Source of the DNA: Tessaracoccus sp. OH4464_COT-324
GTDB lineage: Bacteria; Actinomycetota; Actinomycetes; Propionibacteriales; Propionibacteriaceae
Assembly: GCF_003932855.1 (NCBI RefSeq)
Contig: NZ_RQYZ01000004.1
Coordinates: 1 to 64,000 of the forward strand
DNA length: 64,000 nt
Reading direction: 5' to 3'
Shown piece by piece: positions 43,313 to 50,738 of this stretch (the first letter of the stretch is position 1; each line of letters begins with the position of its first letter). The position numbers and the translations under genes are program-made. Under the pieces are notes generated by a model. The model saw nothing but the letters and a program-made list of their open reading frames with translations, ran no database searches and was not told the origin of the DNA.

Positions 43313-44011
43313 CTAACCGAGGAATCCCCTGAGCAGGCCAGCGATGATCGGCACGATTCCGACGGCGATGAAAGCGGGCAGGAAGCAAACCATGAGCGGC
43401 CCCACGGCCTTCACTCCGGCGGTTCGTGCCCTGCGCAGCTGCTCCTCCCTCGCGTCGTGGCGAGCCTCAGCGGCCAGGCCCCGCAACGCCTCCGCCAGGC
43501 TGCAGCCCGACCTGGCGCTGCGAACGAACTCGCGGGCTGCGCCGGCCCACGCCGGGTGGCTGCGAAGCTCCGCCCAAGCCCGGCCCGCGCCGCAGCCGAC
43601 CTCCAGGTGAGCAAGCACCCGCTGCAGCAGCTCACGGGTGGCCGGAGGAGATGCTTCCGCCACTGCCCGAACCGCGGCGACGGTCGGGGCGCCAGACTCC
43701 AGACAAACGGCCAGGAGGTCGAGCGTCAGGGGCAGCTGGGCCAGGCACGGGTCCGCGCCACGCGGCAGCTTCACCCGAGGCGCGATGAACCAGCCCGCGA
43801 CCGCTGCCGCCAGCGGCGCGAGCGGCCAATCCGGCAGGAAAAGGGCCGCCAGCAGGGTGCATGCGCACGTCACGGCCAGGCGCTGGACCAGCGCTGTCCC
43901 AGCCAGCCGCCTACGTGGGCTCGGCGCCCGGGATAGTCGCTCCAGCGGTGCGGGCGGCCAGGCCAGGAGACAGCCTAGGCCGCCGAGTACCGCCAGGAAC
44001 AGCGCATTCAT
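43313..44011 (-). CDS. tadC: Tad pilus inner-membrane platform protein, TadC-like
   Basis: This 232-residue T2SS-F domain protein has N-terminal helices (LFLAVLGGLGCLLAWP, LAVTCACTLLAALFLPDW) and the F domain (LPLTLDLLAVCLESGAPTVA ... REFVRSARSGCSLAEALRGL), ending in two more helices (VGPLMVCFLPAFIAVGIVPI). It should pair with the TadB-like protein to form the base that the ATPase turns. The start ATG 44011 overlaps the end of tadB. A longer upstream reading frame is a shadow of tadB. Confidence 0.88.
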   Translation of the reverse strand: MNALFLAVLGGLGCLLAWPPAPLERLSRAPSPRRRLAGTALVQRLAVTCACTLLAALFLPDWPLAPLAAAVAGWFIAPRVKLPRGADPCLAQLPLTLDLLAVCLESGAPTVAAVRAVAEASPPATRELLQRVLAHLEVGCGAGRAWAELRSHPAWAGAAREFVRSARSGCSLAEALRGLAAEARHDAREEQLRRARTAGVKAVGPLMVCFLPAFIAVGIVPIIAGLLRGFLG

Positions 44012-44784
44012 CGCGCCAACCTTTCGATCCAGAGGACGCCGAGTGACGTACACCCGAGTGCGAAGGCGACCAGCCACTGGCCCAGCTGGTCCAACAGCAA
44101 GAACTCCATCGGGTTGGCACCGGCGAAGGAACCGACGGCGACAGCCCCGAACGGCAGCAGCGCCATGATGTGGCCCGAGGCGCGAGCGGCCGACAGCTCC
44201 GTTTCGACGCTCTGCGCAACCCGCCGCTGGTCGCGCAGACCCTCCGCCACCGATTTCAGTACGCCGGCTATGGGGGCGCCGGAACGTTCCGCAACCTGCC
44301 AGGCAGCAGCGAGCGCGGCCATCCCCTCCGCTCCGGCTTCGGTAGATTTCGTCGCGAGAGCAGCGGTCACGTCGCCGCCGAGCGCACCGACGGCTGCGGA
44401 TTCCGCCAGAATCGGATGCTCGTTCGCGGCCTCGCGCAGCGCCGTCGCCGGGATGGCCCCGGAGCGCAGGAGCTGCGCCAGCAGTTGCGCGGCCGCCGCG
44501 ACCTCTCCTTCCCGGGCACGGACCCGACCGCGCCGCGCCCGGTCCCGCGCCAGCCACGCCCCGGAGCCGACGACGGTGCCGATGGCCAGTGCCCAGCCCA
44601 GCCCGGCGTTTCCCGTGATGAGATAGCTGCCCCCGGCAGCTGCAACTGCCCCGGCGAGCGGAACCGGCAGGCGCCGCCGGCCTGCGCGTCGAGCAGGACG
44701 AGCAGTCACACGGGCCAGCTTCGCGGCCGAGCTGATGGGTAGGGCAAACCAGACGGCGAGCGCGCCAAGGACCGCCGCTAGCAC
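44008..44784 (-). CDS. tadB: Tad pilus inner-membrane platform protein, TadB-like
   Basis: This 258-residue membrane protein has a T2SS-F domain: helices near the N-terminus (MLAAVLGALAVWFALPISS; LGWALAIGTVVGSGAWLA), a cytosolic helical core (AAQLLAQLLRSGAIPATALR ... GVLKSVAEGLRDQRRVAQSV) and C-terminal helices (IMALLPFGAVAVGSFAG; LGQWLVAFALGCTSLGVLWI). I place the start at GTG 44784, which overlaps the last codons of tadA and begins right at the first membrane helix; the longer frame from 44841 runs over the tadA coding region. Confidence 0.87.
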   Translation of the reverse strand: MLAAVLGALAVWFALPISSAAKLARVTARPARRAGRRRLPVPLAGAVAAAGGSYLITGNAGLGWALAIGTVVGSGAWLARDRARRGRVRAREGEVAAAAQLLAQLLRSGAIPATALREAANEHPILAESAAVGALGGDVTAALATKSTEAGAEGMAALAAAWQVAERSGAPIAGVLKSVAEGLRDQRRVAQSVETELSAARASGHIMALLPFGAVAVGSFAGANPMEFLLLDQLGQWLVAFALGCTSLGVLWIERLAR

Positions 44785-45908
44785 AGCAACTCCTCGACGA
44801 GGTGCGCGCCGGGCAGTCGCGCCCAGCCCGTCGGCGCCCACCCGAGCCCCGGCTCGATGCGCACGAAGTTTCCGTCGCGCACCACGGCCCCGATCTCCTC
44901 CACCCGCCGCTTTCCCGACGGGCCGCGCCCGACGTGGATCACCAGGCGCAACGCGGCGGCCACCTGGCTGTGGCAGGCCTCTCTGCCCAACCCGCCCAAC
45001 GCAGCCAGCGCCTCCAATCGCGCGGGCACGTCAGCCACAGAATTGGCGTGAATGGTGGCGCACCCGCCCTCGTGGCCGGTGTTCAGCGCGCGCAGGAGGT
45101 CGGTGATCTCGCCACCGCGCACCTCACCCAGCACCACCCGATCAGGCCGCATCCGCAGCGCCTGCCGGATCAGGTCCGTCATCGTTATCGCGCCCGCACC
45201 CTCCGCGTTGGCCGCACGGCCTTCCAGCCGGACGCAGTGCGGATGGTCCGGGGTGAGTTCGCGGGCGTCCTCCACCACCAGTAGCCGCTCGGAGTGCGGC
45301 ACCTCCGCCAGCAGCGCTGCCAGCAAAGTGGTCTTGCCTGAGCCAGTACCACCCGAGATCAGGAAGGGCGCCTTCCTGAGCATCAGCCGCCGCAGCAACT
45401 CCGCCCCCTGGGCGCTGACCGAGCCTGCGTTCACCAGGCCGACGAGCGAGAAATTGCGCCGCGCCGGCACCCTGAGCGACAGACAGGTCCCGGGCTCCGC
45501 GATCGGCGCCAGCACCGCATGCAGGCGGGTGCCATCGGCCAGTTTTCCGTCAACGAAGGGCTGGGCGTCGTCCAGCCGACGCCCAGCTGCGGCAGCCAGG
45601 CGGATGGCCAGGCGACGCACCTGCTCGTCGTCGACGAAGGTAACCGGGGCCCGCTCCAGCCCCCTACCCCGATCGACGAAGACGTTCCGCGGGCCGTTGA
45701 CCACCACGTCCGTCACGTTCGGGCTGCGCAGCAGCTCCTCCAGCGGGCCCGCACCCGTGGAATTGCGCCTGAGGCGCTCCATCGTCTGCAGCATGGCGGC
45801 GTCGGTGACCACCTCGTCCATCTCGCGCAGAACCTGCGCCACGTCGGCCGTGGTATAGGGCCTGCCCAGCGCACCCAGCCTGGCCTGGACCTCGCTCAGT
45901 TCAGCCAT
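44778..45908 (-). CDS. tadA: Tad pilus assembly ATPase, TadA/CpaF type
   Basis: This 376-residue secretion ATPase forms a hexamer that powers pilin insertion. It has an N-terminal domain with NVTDVVVNGPRNVFVDRGRG, Walker A ISGGTGSGKTTLLAALLAEV, Asp box VVEDARELTP, Walker B RMRPDRVVLGEVRGGEITDL and the His box NTGHEGGCATIHANS, all typical of CpaF. The start overlaps the end of the upstream CpaE/Ssd-like gene by 8 bases. Complete and in normal order for an actinobacterial tad locus. Confidence 0.95.
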   Translation of the reverse strand: MAELSEVQARLGALGRPYTTADVAQVLREMDEVVTDAAMLQTMERLRRNSTGAGPLEELLRSPNVTDVVVNGPRNVFVDRGRGLERAPVTFVDDEQVRRLAIRLAAAAGRRLDDAQPFVDGKLADGTRLHAVLAPIAEPGTCLSLRVPARRNFSLVGLVNAGSVSAQGAELLRRLMLRKAPFLISGGTGSGKTTLLAALLAEVPHSERLLVVEDARELTPDHPHCVRLEGRAANAEGAGAITMTDLIRQALRMRPDRVVLGEVRGGEITDLLRALNTGHEGGCATIHANSVADVPARLEALAALGGLGREACHSQVAAALRLVIHVGRGPSGKRRVEEIGAVVRDGNFVRIEPGLGWAPTGWARLPGAHLVEELLC

Positions 45909-46908
45909 CCTTCAGCCCCGCCCAAACCCGCCGGCAGTCCTTGACGTGCTTGCGGCTGTGCGGCCCGAATGGCGGCTCGCCCAGTTCTGCGGCGCGCGCT
46001 ACCGCTCGGTCGTCGCGCACCACCCCCAAGGGGCGCAGCCCCAGCGCGGAGCCGACGGCGCTGGCCGACAGCCGCCGCCCAAGGCCCCTGCGCACAAGCA
46101 GCCCGCCCGGGACCAGCCCCGACGATGCGGCCAGGGCGCGCGCGGCCGCCACCGAGCGCACGTCGGCCCCGACCACGAGGAGTTGGGTGTCGGCGTCCGG
46201 GAAGGGCTGGCATCCCGCGTCCACGAGGACCACGTCGAAGTCACGTCTCAGCGAACCGAACACTGCGGACACTGCGGGGGGCTCCGGCAGGCCGGGTCGC
46301 TCGCGACTGAGTGGCAGGATGCGCGCCCCACCGACGGCCAACAGGGCACCGTCGAGCGCCCCGAGTTCACCAGAGGCCCCGCTGAGGTCAGCCCAGCGAA
46401 GGCCGCGCGTCGCTTCCAACCCCAGAAGTAGGTCGAGGCCCGCCCCGTTCCTCGCTAGTTCCACGATGCCCACCCGCTTGGCGTCCCGGGCGGCGCACAA
46501 CCCGAGGCTGACTGCGAGCGTCGAGACGCCGAGCCCACCGGAGGCCCCGACGAGGGCCACCACCCGCGCGCCACGCCCGACCCCACCTGCACCGTTCAGC
46601 AGGCCGGCCAGGCGTCGAGAGCCGCCGGGCAGCAGCACCACCGGGTAACCCAACTCCGCGGAGGCCGCCGCCAGCTCCACCGGGTCTCGGCCGACGACAA
46701 AGGAGTTGGGCTGCGTACCCAGCAGCGCAGCCGCGGGCGACAAGTCCGGCTCCAGCAGACGCATCGACGCGCCCAGCCAGACGCGCGTCATCTGCTGCGC
46801 GTCGCGCACCACGAGCAGCTCAACTCCCAACGTCAACGCCAGCGCCTCGACTGCCTCGATCAGGGCAGGGTCGCGGGCGGCGAGCACAACCACACGTTCC
46901 TCAGACAT
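45901..46908 (-). CDS. CpaE/Ssd-like MinD-family protein
   Basis: The 335-residue protein is a receiver-like N-terminal domain fused to a ParA/MinD-type P-loop fold. The deviant Walker A is GASGGLGVSTLAVSLGL, where the lysines are missing; VGIVELARNGAGLDLLLGLE and FDVVLVDAG follow. This resembles septum-site determining protein Ssd of mycobacteria and CpaE, thought to place the Tad machine at the pole or septum. The loss of the lysine suggests weak or no ATP hydrolysis. ATG 46908 preferred; a TTG two codons earlier is also open. First gene of the tad run. Confidence 0.85.
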   Translation of the reverse strand: MSEERVVVLAARDPALIEAVEALALTLGVELLVVRDAQQMTRVWLGASMRLLEPDLSPAAALLGTQPNSFVVGRDPVELAAASAELGYPVVLLPGGSRRLAGLLNGAGGVGRGARVVALVGASGGLGVSTLAVSLGLCAARDAKRVGIVELARNGAGLDLLLGLEATRGLRWADLSGASGELGALDGALLAVGGARILPLSRERPGLPEPPAVSAVFGSLRRDFDVVLVDAGCQPFPDADTQLLVVGADVRSVAAARALAASSGLVPGGLLVRRGLGRRLSASAVGSALGLRPLGVVRDDRAVARAAELGEPPFGPHSRKHVKDCRRVWAGLKDG

Positions 46909-47012
46909 GCCCAACTATCGGACTGGGCGGGGCGGAGTTTGCATCTCGCCTGCCCCCTGTGGATAAGTAGGTTCCCCGCGGAGTAGGTAAGGTGGTCCCG
47001 AAGGAGGCAGCA

Positions 47013-47744
47013 GTGAGTTCATTCCCACCGGAGGCTTTGGATTGGCTCGCGGTTTGGGGCGAGGTGCGGGGACTCGTCGTGGGTACGGATCCGTCGCTGC
47101 CCCAGCGGCTCAGCCGTCGGGGGCACCACATTTTTGCGCTGACCCCCGACGAGGACCTCCTAGCCCGCTTCCAGGAGGCCTGCGTCGTGGCCTTGAACGC
47201 CCGACCCGAAGCCATTCCTCTCGACCCATTCCAGTTCGAGGTGGTGTTCACACACCAGAGCTTCCACACCCTGCCGGAGGGCGCGCTGTCCCAGATCGTT
47301 CGGGTGCTGCGCCCCGGCGGGTGCCTGTCGGCGTCGTATCTGATCCGCGACGATTCGGTGCCGTGGGTGCGTCGGCTCGCCGCGCTGCTGCGCCGTTACG
47401 ACCCCACGGCGATGCGTGGCGACTACGGACATCAGTCACTGGAGCGGCTGCGCGAGTCCAACTACTTCCCCGAGGTGGAGCAGCGGGCTTTCCGCATCTG
47501 GCAGCGTCTGCCCCGGGAGGCGATGGCGGACATGGTCCGCAGGCAGCCGCTGGCCCGGAGCCTCGACGACGCCCAACTGAATCGGCTGGTCGCCTCTGTC
47601 CTGGAGCTCTACGACTCGGCCGCTCGGCCCGGCGACGACCTGCGGCTGCCGTTCCAGCTCATCTGCTGGCGCGCCTGGGTGGACCACGCGGAGCTGACCA
47701 ACCCGGTGCGGCTCCCGGACGACGCGCTCAAGATCAATCTCTAG
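47013..47744 (+). CDS. Class I SAM-dependent methyltransferase-like protein
   Basis: The 243-residue protein looks like a weak methyltransferase fold: GLVVGTDPSLPQRLSRRGHH (SAM-loop position), FEVVFTHQSFHTLPEGALS and IVRVLRPGGCLSASYLI (the strand-4 and strand-5 regions of Methyltransf_11). The Gly-rich motif is poor, so SAM binding is uncertain. I chose GTG 47013 because AGGAGG at 47002-47007 is ideally spaced; the earlier GTG at 46992 would have no ribosome site. It is divergent from the tad genes; mycobacteria carry a similar protein at this place. Confidence 0.7.
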   Translation: MSSFPPEALDWLAVWGEVRGLVVGTDPSLPQRLSRRGHHIFALTPDEDLLARFQEACVVALNARPEAIPLDPFQFEVVFTHQSFHTLPEGALSQIVRVLRPGGCLSASYLIRDDSVPWVRRLAALLRRYDPTAMRGDYGHQSLERLRESNYFPEVEQRAFRIWQRLPREAMADMVRRQPLARSLDDAQLNRLVASVLELYDSAARPGDDLRLPFQLICWRAWVDHAELTNPVRLPDDALKINL

Positions 47745-47793
47745 CCCCCGGCCCGAGCGGTGACGCAATAGGCTAGGGGCAGAAAGGATCGAC

Positions 47794-48243
47794 ATGGCTG
47801 ACAATGTGACTGACATCAAGGACCTGTTGAGCGACTTCGCCACGAAGGAGGCCGAGCTCGCCAAGGCTGAACTCGTGCCCGCAGCAAAGAATGCCGGCGT
47901 CGGCACCGGATTCCTCGCCGTGTCCCTCGCCTTCGTCCTGCACGCGGTTTGGATGCTGGTGATCGCACTGTCGGCTCTGTTCACCTGGCTGGTCAGCCTG
48001 ACCGGGCTCAGCGTGCCACTGTCGATCGTGCTGGGCTTCCTGATCGCATTCGTGCTGGCTCTCGCCTTCGGCGGGTTGTTCGGGCTGCTGGGCTGGCACC
48101 GGTTCAAGCGAGTCCGCGCACCAAAGGCCACCATCGCGGAGGCGAAGAGCCTAGTGGACGCGATTTTCGCCGGCTGGGGACGGAAGGAACCCGAGATCAT
48201 GCTGCGCTCCTCCGCCTCCGAGCTGGAGCAGGACGGATCCTAG
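47794..48243 (+). CDS. Phage-holin-family (Holin-X-like) membrane protein
   Basis: This 149-residue protein has an N-terminal amphipathic helix (IKDLLSDFATKEAELAKAEL), two membrane helices (GFLAVSLAFVLHAVWMLVIALSAL... and VPLSIVLGFLIAFVLALAFG) and a basic to acidic tail. It matches the actinobacterial Holin-X / 'putative superfamily III holin' group, which are chromosomal proteins not tied to prophages. Role unknown. TAGGCT at 47771 and an AAAGGA ribosome site precede the ATG. Confidence 0.78.
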   Translation: MADNVTDIKDLLSDFATKEAELAKAELVPAAKNAGVGTGFLAVSLAFVLHAVWMLVIALSALFTWLVSLTGLSVPLSIVLGFLIAFVLALAFGGLFGLLGWHRFKRVRAPKATIAEAKSLVDAIFAGWGRKEPEIMLRSSASELEQDGS

Positions 48244-48326
48244 GCCCTGCTACGAGGGTGCTGTCGGGACGGGGAAGCCCCGCGCGGGTGAGCTGGGCGG
48301 CAAACGTCTGCCTTCTGAGGCTGGCG

Positions 48327-48944
48327 CTAGTCGCGCAGATATTCGTCGGGGATCGGCAGCACACGCCCCTGCTCCCAGGGGCGGGCCCACCCGCCCAGGT
48401 CCAGTAGCCAGTCAATGAGGTGCGCCGTCAGGCCCCAGATGAAGGCACCGCGCAGCACGAATGCCGGCCCGGTGAAGCCCAGCGGGTGGCGCGCGGTGAC
48501 GCGCGTCGAGTCGTCAGCGAGTTCGGAGACGGGGCAGTGCAGCACGCTCGCGGTCTCGGCCGGGTCCATCGCCTGCAGCCTTCCACCCGGCCAGTTGGCC
48601 ACCACAGGAGTCACATCGTAGTCAGATTTGGGCACCCACAGCGGCGGCAGTTGACCAAGCACCTCGACGACTCGCCCGGTCAGGCCGACCTCTTCTTCGG
48701 CCTCCCTGAGCGCAGCTTCGACGACGCTCTCGCCGGGCTCGATTCGCCCGCCCGGCAGCGCGTACTGCCCCGCGTGTCGGCGCATCGTGTGCGCGCGCTC
48801 ACACAGCACCAGCTCGGGGTCAGGTTCGTCGCTGAGCAGCATCAGCACAGCCGCGCTCCGCTTCCCGCGGGGGCTGCGATCGAAGTCGAATGTCCGCCGG
48901 GGACGCGGATCGAGCATGGCCAGACGCAGGGTGCTCAGTGTCAC
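48327..48944 (-). CDS. NUDIX hydrolase, CoA-pyrophosphatase type
   Basis: The 205-residue enzyme has the NUDIX box GGRIEPGESVVEAALREAEE followed by EVGL, with the UPF0035-like RRHAGQYALPGGR just before it and VVANWPGGRLQAMDPAETAS behind. This is the CoA diphosphatase (NudL/PCD1) subgroup, which cleaves CoA or oxidised CoA. The start is GTG 48944, overlapping the TlpA stop as GTGA, with GAGGAG upstream. Part of a coupled run nth - tlpA - nudix. Confidence 0.9.
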   Translation of the reverse strand: MTLSTLRLAMLDPRPRRTFDFDRSPRGKRSAAVLMLLSDEPDPELVLCERAHTMRRHAGQYALPGGRIEPGESVVEAALREAEEEVGLTGRVVEVLGQLPPLWVPKSDYDVTPVVANWPGGRLQAMDPAETASVLHCPVSELADDSTRVTARHPLGFTGPAFVLRGAFIWGLTAHLIDWLLDLGGWARPWEQGRVLPIPDEYLRD

Positions 48945-49504
48945 AGGTGCTCCTCGATCAATGATGCCAGCTCCTGCGCACTGTGCAGCTCCCCCGCGTG
49001 CCGGTGGGCGATCCGCCCGTCGGCGGTGACGAGCAGAGTCAGCGGAAGCCCTGGCACGTTGAGGGGTCCCGCCAGCTGTTTATCCAGGTCCTGAATGTGC
49101 GAGTACCGCCAGCCAACGAGGGCGGCGAACTCCAGTGCCCAGTCCGGCTTGGGATCGTTGTAATTGATGCCATAGAAGTCGACGCCTTGTTCGTCGCTCA
49201 CTGCCTTTAGGATGGCGGCCTCGGCTCGGCAGGGGGCGCACCATTGGGCCCAGAGGTTGACCACCATCGGGCGGCGCGGCAGCCCGGCCAGGTTAACCTG
49301 CCTGGTGGAACCCAAACAGGGCAGGCTCGTCTTCGGCAGCCCGCCTGGCACGGCTCCGGCGTCGGGGTCGGTCTCCGGGCAGTCAGGCACGCCGAACCGT
49401 TCACGCAGGGCGCTGAGCGAGGCCACCTCCGCCGGGTCGGATGCTGTGCTTGCGCAGGCCGCCAGCGCGATGGCTGCCGCAGTCGCCAGCGCCAGGGCTC
49501 TCAT
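48941..49504 (-). CDS. TlpA-like thioredoxin-fold lipoprotein
   Basis: This 187-residue exported protein has a lipoprotein signal MRALALATAAAIALAAC (lipobox LAAC, Cys17) and a thioredoxin fold with redox motif WCAPC in VVNLWAQWCAPCRAEAAILK, plus the cis-Pro region VPGLPLTLLV. Two further Cys (PDCPE, LPCLG) may form a structural pair. It probably reduces or oxidises disulfides outside the membrane, for cytochrome c or wall proteins. The start overlaps the stop of nth as ATGA. Confidence 0.92.
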   Translation of the reverse strand: MRALALATAAAIALAACASTASDPAEVASLSALRERFGVPDCPETDPDAGAVPGGLPKTSLPCLGSTRQVNLAGLPRRPMVVNLWAQWCAPCRAEAAILKAVSDEQGVDFYGINYNDPKPDWALEFAALVGWRYSHIQDLDKQLAGPLNVPGLPLTLLVTADGRIAHRHAGELHSAQELASLIEEHL

Positions 49505-50172
49505 GCCCGGGGCTCCCGAATCAGTTTGGCGGCGGCCGCCGGATCCTGCTCGCCCTCGCTGGAGCTCGGGCACAGCCCCCGGACTACGCAGGCGCCGCAG
49601 GCCGGGCGTCGCGCGTGGCAGACTCGTCGTCCGTGCCAGATCACCTCGTGACACAGCTGCGTCCACCGCTGCGGAGGGAAGAGTTGCATGACAGCGCGCT
49701 CCACGTCGTCGGGCTTCGTGGACGTCACCCAGCCAAACCGGTTTGCGAGCCGGATCAGGTGCGTGTCCGGGGTCACTCCCGGCACGCCGAACGCGTTGCC
49801 GAGCACGACGTTCGCCGTTTTCCGACCAACGCCGGGCAGTTTGGTAAGTTCCTCCAGGGTTTCCGGCACCCGCCCGTCGTGGTCGTCAACGATGGCGCGG
49901 GACAGGCCGGTGATCGCGGCGGCCTTGTTGCGGAAGAACCCCACCGGCCGGATGATTTCCTCCACCTCGGCAACGTCCGCCTCCGCCAGGTCAACGGGAT
50001 CGGGGTAACGCGCGAAGAGCAGTTTGGTGACTTCGTTGACGCGGCGATCCGTGGACTGAGCGGAGAGCACGGTGGCAACCAGCAACTCGAACGGGTTGCG
50101 GAAGTCTAGCTCGCACTCGGCTTCCGGGTAAGCTGCGGCCAGCGCCTTAGCCAGAGTTTCGACCCGGGTCAA
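49501..50172 (-). CDS. nth: Endonuclease III
   Basis: Nth excises oxidised pyrimidines and nicks abasic sites in base-excision repair. The 223-residue protein has LLVATVLSAQSTDRRVN near the N-terminus, the helix-hairpin-helix LPGVGRKTANVVLGNAF with catalytic Lys, catalytic Asp in VTPDTHLIRLANR, and the [4Fe-4S] loop C-x6-C-x2-C-x5-C (VCHARRPACGACVVRGLC). The likely start is TTG 50172, 3 bases after the stop of the small upstream gene, with AAGGG as ribosome site. The same nth-whiB-PBP neighbourhood is known in mycobacteria. Confidence 0.95.
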   Translation of the reverse strand: MTRVETLAKALAAAYPEAECELDFRNPFELLVATVLSAQSTDRRVNEVTKLLFARYPDPVDLAEADVAEVEEIIRPVGFFRNKAAAITGLSRAIVDDHDGRVPETLEELTKLPGVGRKTANVVLGNAFGVPGVTPDTHLIRLANRFGWVTSTKPDDVERAVMQLFPPQRWTQLCHEVIWHGRRVCHARRPACGACVVRGLCPSSSEGEQDPAAAAKLIREPRA

Positions 50173-50175
50173 GCG

Positions 50176-50334
50176 TTAGCCCTTCAGCGGCCGCTTGAAG
50201 TATCCGACGAGGGTGTCCGGGTTGGGGCCCGGCGCGAGCGTCACCAACTCCCAGCCGTCGGCACCAAAGTTGTTCAGAATCTGCTGCGCCACATGCGACA
50301 GAATCGGCGCCACGAAGTATTCCCACTTAGTCAT
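50176..50334 (-). CDS. Small DUF4177-like protein (52 aa)
   Basis: This gene encodes MTKWEYFVAPILSHVAQQIL then NNFGADGWELVTLAPGPNPD and ends FKRPLKG. The pattern KWEY...P......Q.LN..G.DGWELV......... YFKRP is characteristic of DUF4177-like small proteins that are common upstream of nth/crp in actinobacteria. The ATG lies 6 bases after a TAGGCT box, identical in sequence to the second kinase's start region at 11431. Function unknown; codon use is normal for the neighbourhood. Confidence 0.85.
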   Translation of the reverse strand: MTKWEYFVAPILSHVAQQILNNFGADGWELVTLAPGPNPDTLVGYFKRPLKG

Positions 50335-50340
50335 GGCATC

Positions 50341-50346
50341 AGCCTA
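50341..50346 (-). promoter_or_regulatory. -10 box for the leaderless small protein / nth unit
   Basis: TAGGCT, then GATGCC, then ATG 50334 on the minus strand. It lies 10 bases from the end of the whiB gene. Confidence 0.5.
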
Positions 50347-50355
50347 GCTCTCGTT

Positions 50356-50616
50356 TCAGCAGCCCAGTACCTTGCTCCAGTTCTTGATGTCAGGACGGGC
50401 CCTGAGCAGTGCGCGCCGCTCGCGTTCAGTCATTCCTCCCCAAACCCCCCACTCGATGCGGTTATCGAGCGCCTCAGCTAGGCACTGCGAACGCACGGGG
50501 CAATCCCGGCACACCACACGAGCGCGTTTCTGATCCTTCCCCTCCGGGAAGAGGGCGTCTGCCATGTTGCGGCAGTTGGCTCGGAGCGTCCATTCGCTGA
50601 CTCCCGCGAGAGACAT
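50356..50616 (-). CDS. WhiB-family iron-sulfur regulator
   Basis: This 86-residue protein has the four cluster Cys (C15, C36, C39, C45), the GVWGGMTERERRALLR turn and a basic tail. WhiB proteins bind [4Fe-4S] and RNA polymerase sigma factor and answer to redox signals. Its location next to a PBP gene and the nth group matches the whiB4 locus of mycobacteria, so a WhiB4-like role is likely (inference). AAAGGAGG lies 6-8 bases before the ATG. Divergent from the PBP gene at 50739. Confidence 0.95.
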   Translation of the reverse strand: MSLAGVSEWTLRANCRNMADALFPEGKDQKRARVVCRDCPVRSQCLAEALDNRIEWGVWGGMTERERRALLRARPDIKNWSKVLGC

Positions 50617-50725
50617 ATCTGCCCTCCTTTGCGCAGTATCTGTCCGACCAACCCCAACCTATCGCATGGCCCGCTCACTCCGGAAGCCCCATAAGCGCTA
50701 GAAATTGGGGTGCTGCGGCTTCACG

Positions 50726-50738
50726 TAGAATGTCAGGC
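50726..50738 (+). promoter_or_regulatory. -10 box for leaderless PBP gene
   Basis: TAGAAT (50726-50731), GTCAGGC, ATG 50739. The alternative ATG at 50730 lies inside the box, so 50739 must be the start if this promoter is used. Confidence 0.55.

Noticed and set aside
47794-48243. Prophage suggested by the holin-like gene
   Set aside because: No endolysin, structural or integrase genes nearby; this holin group is chromosomal in actinobacteria.
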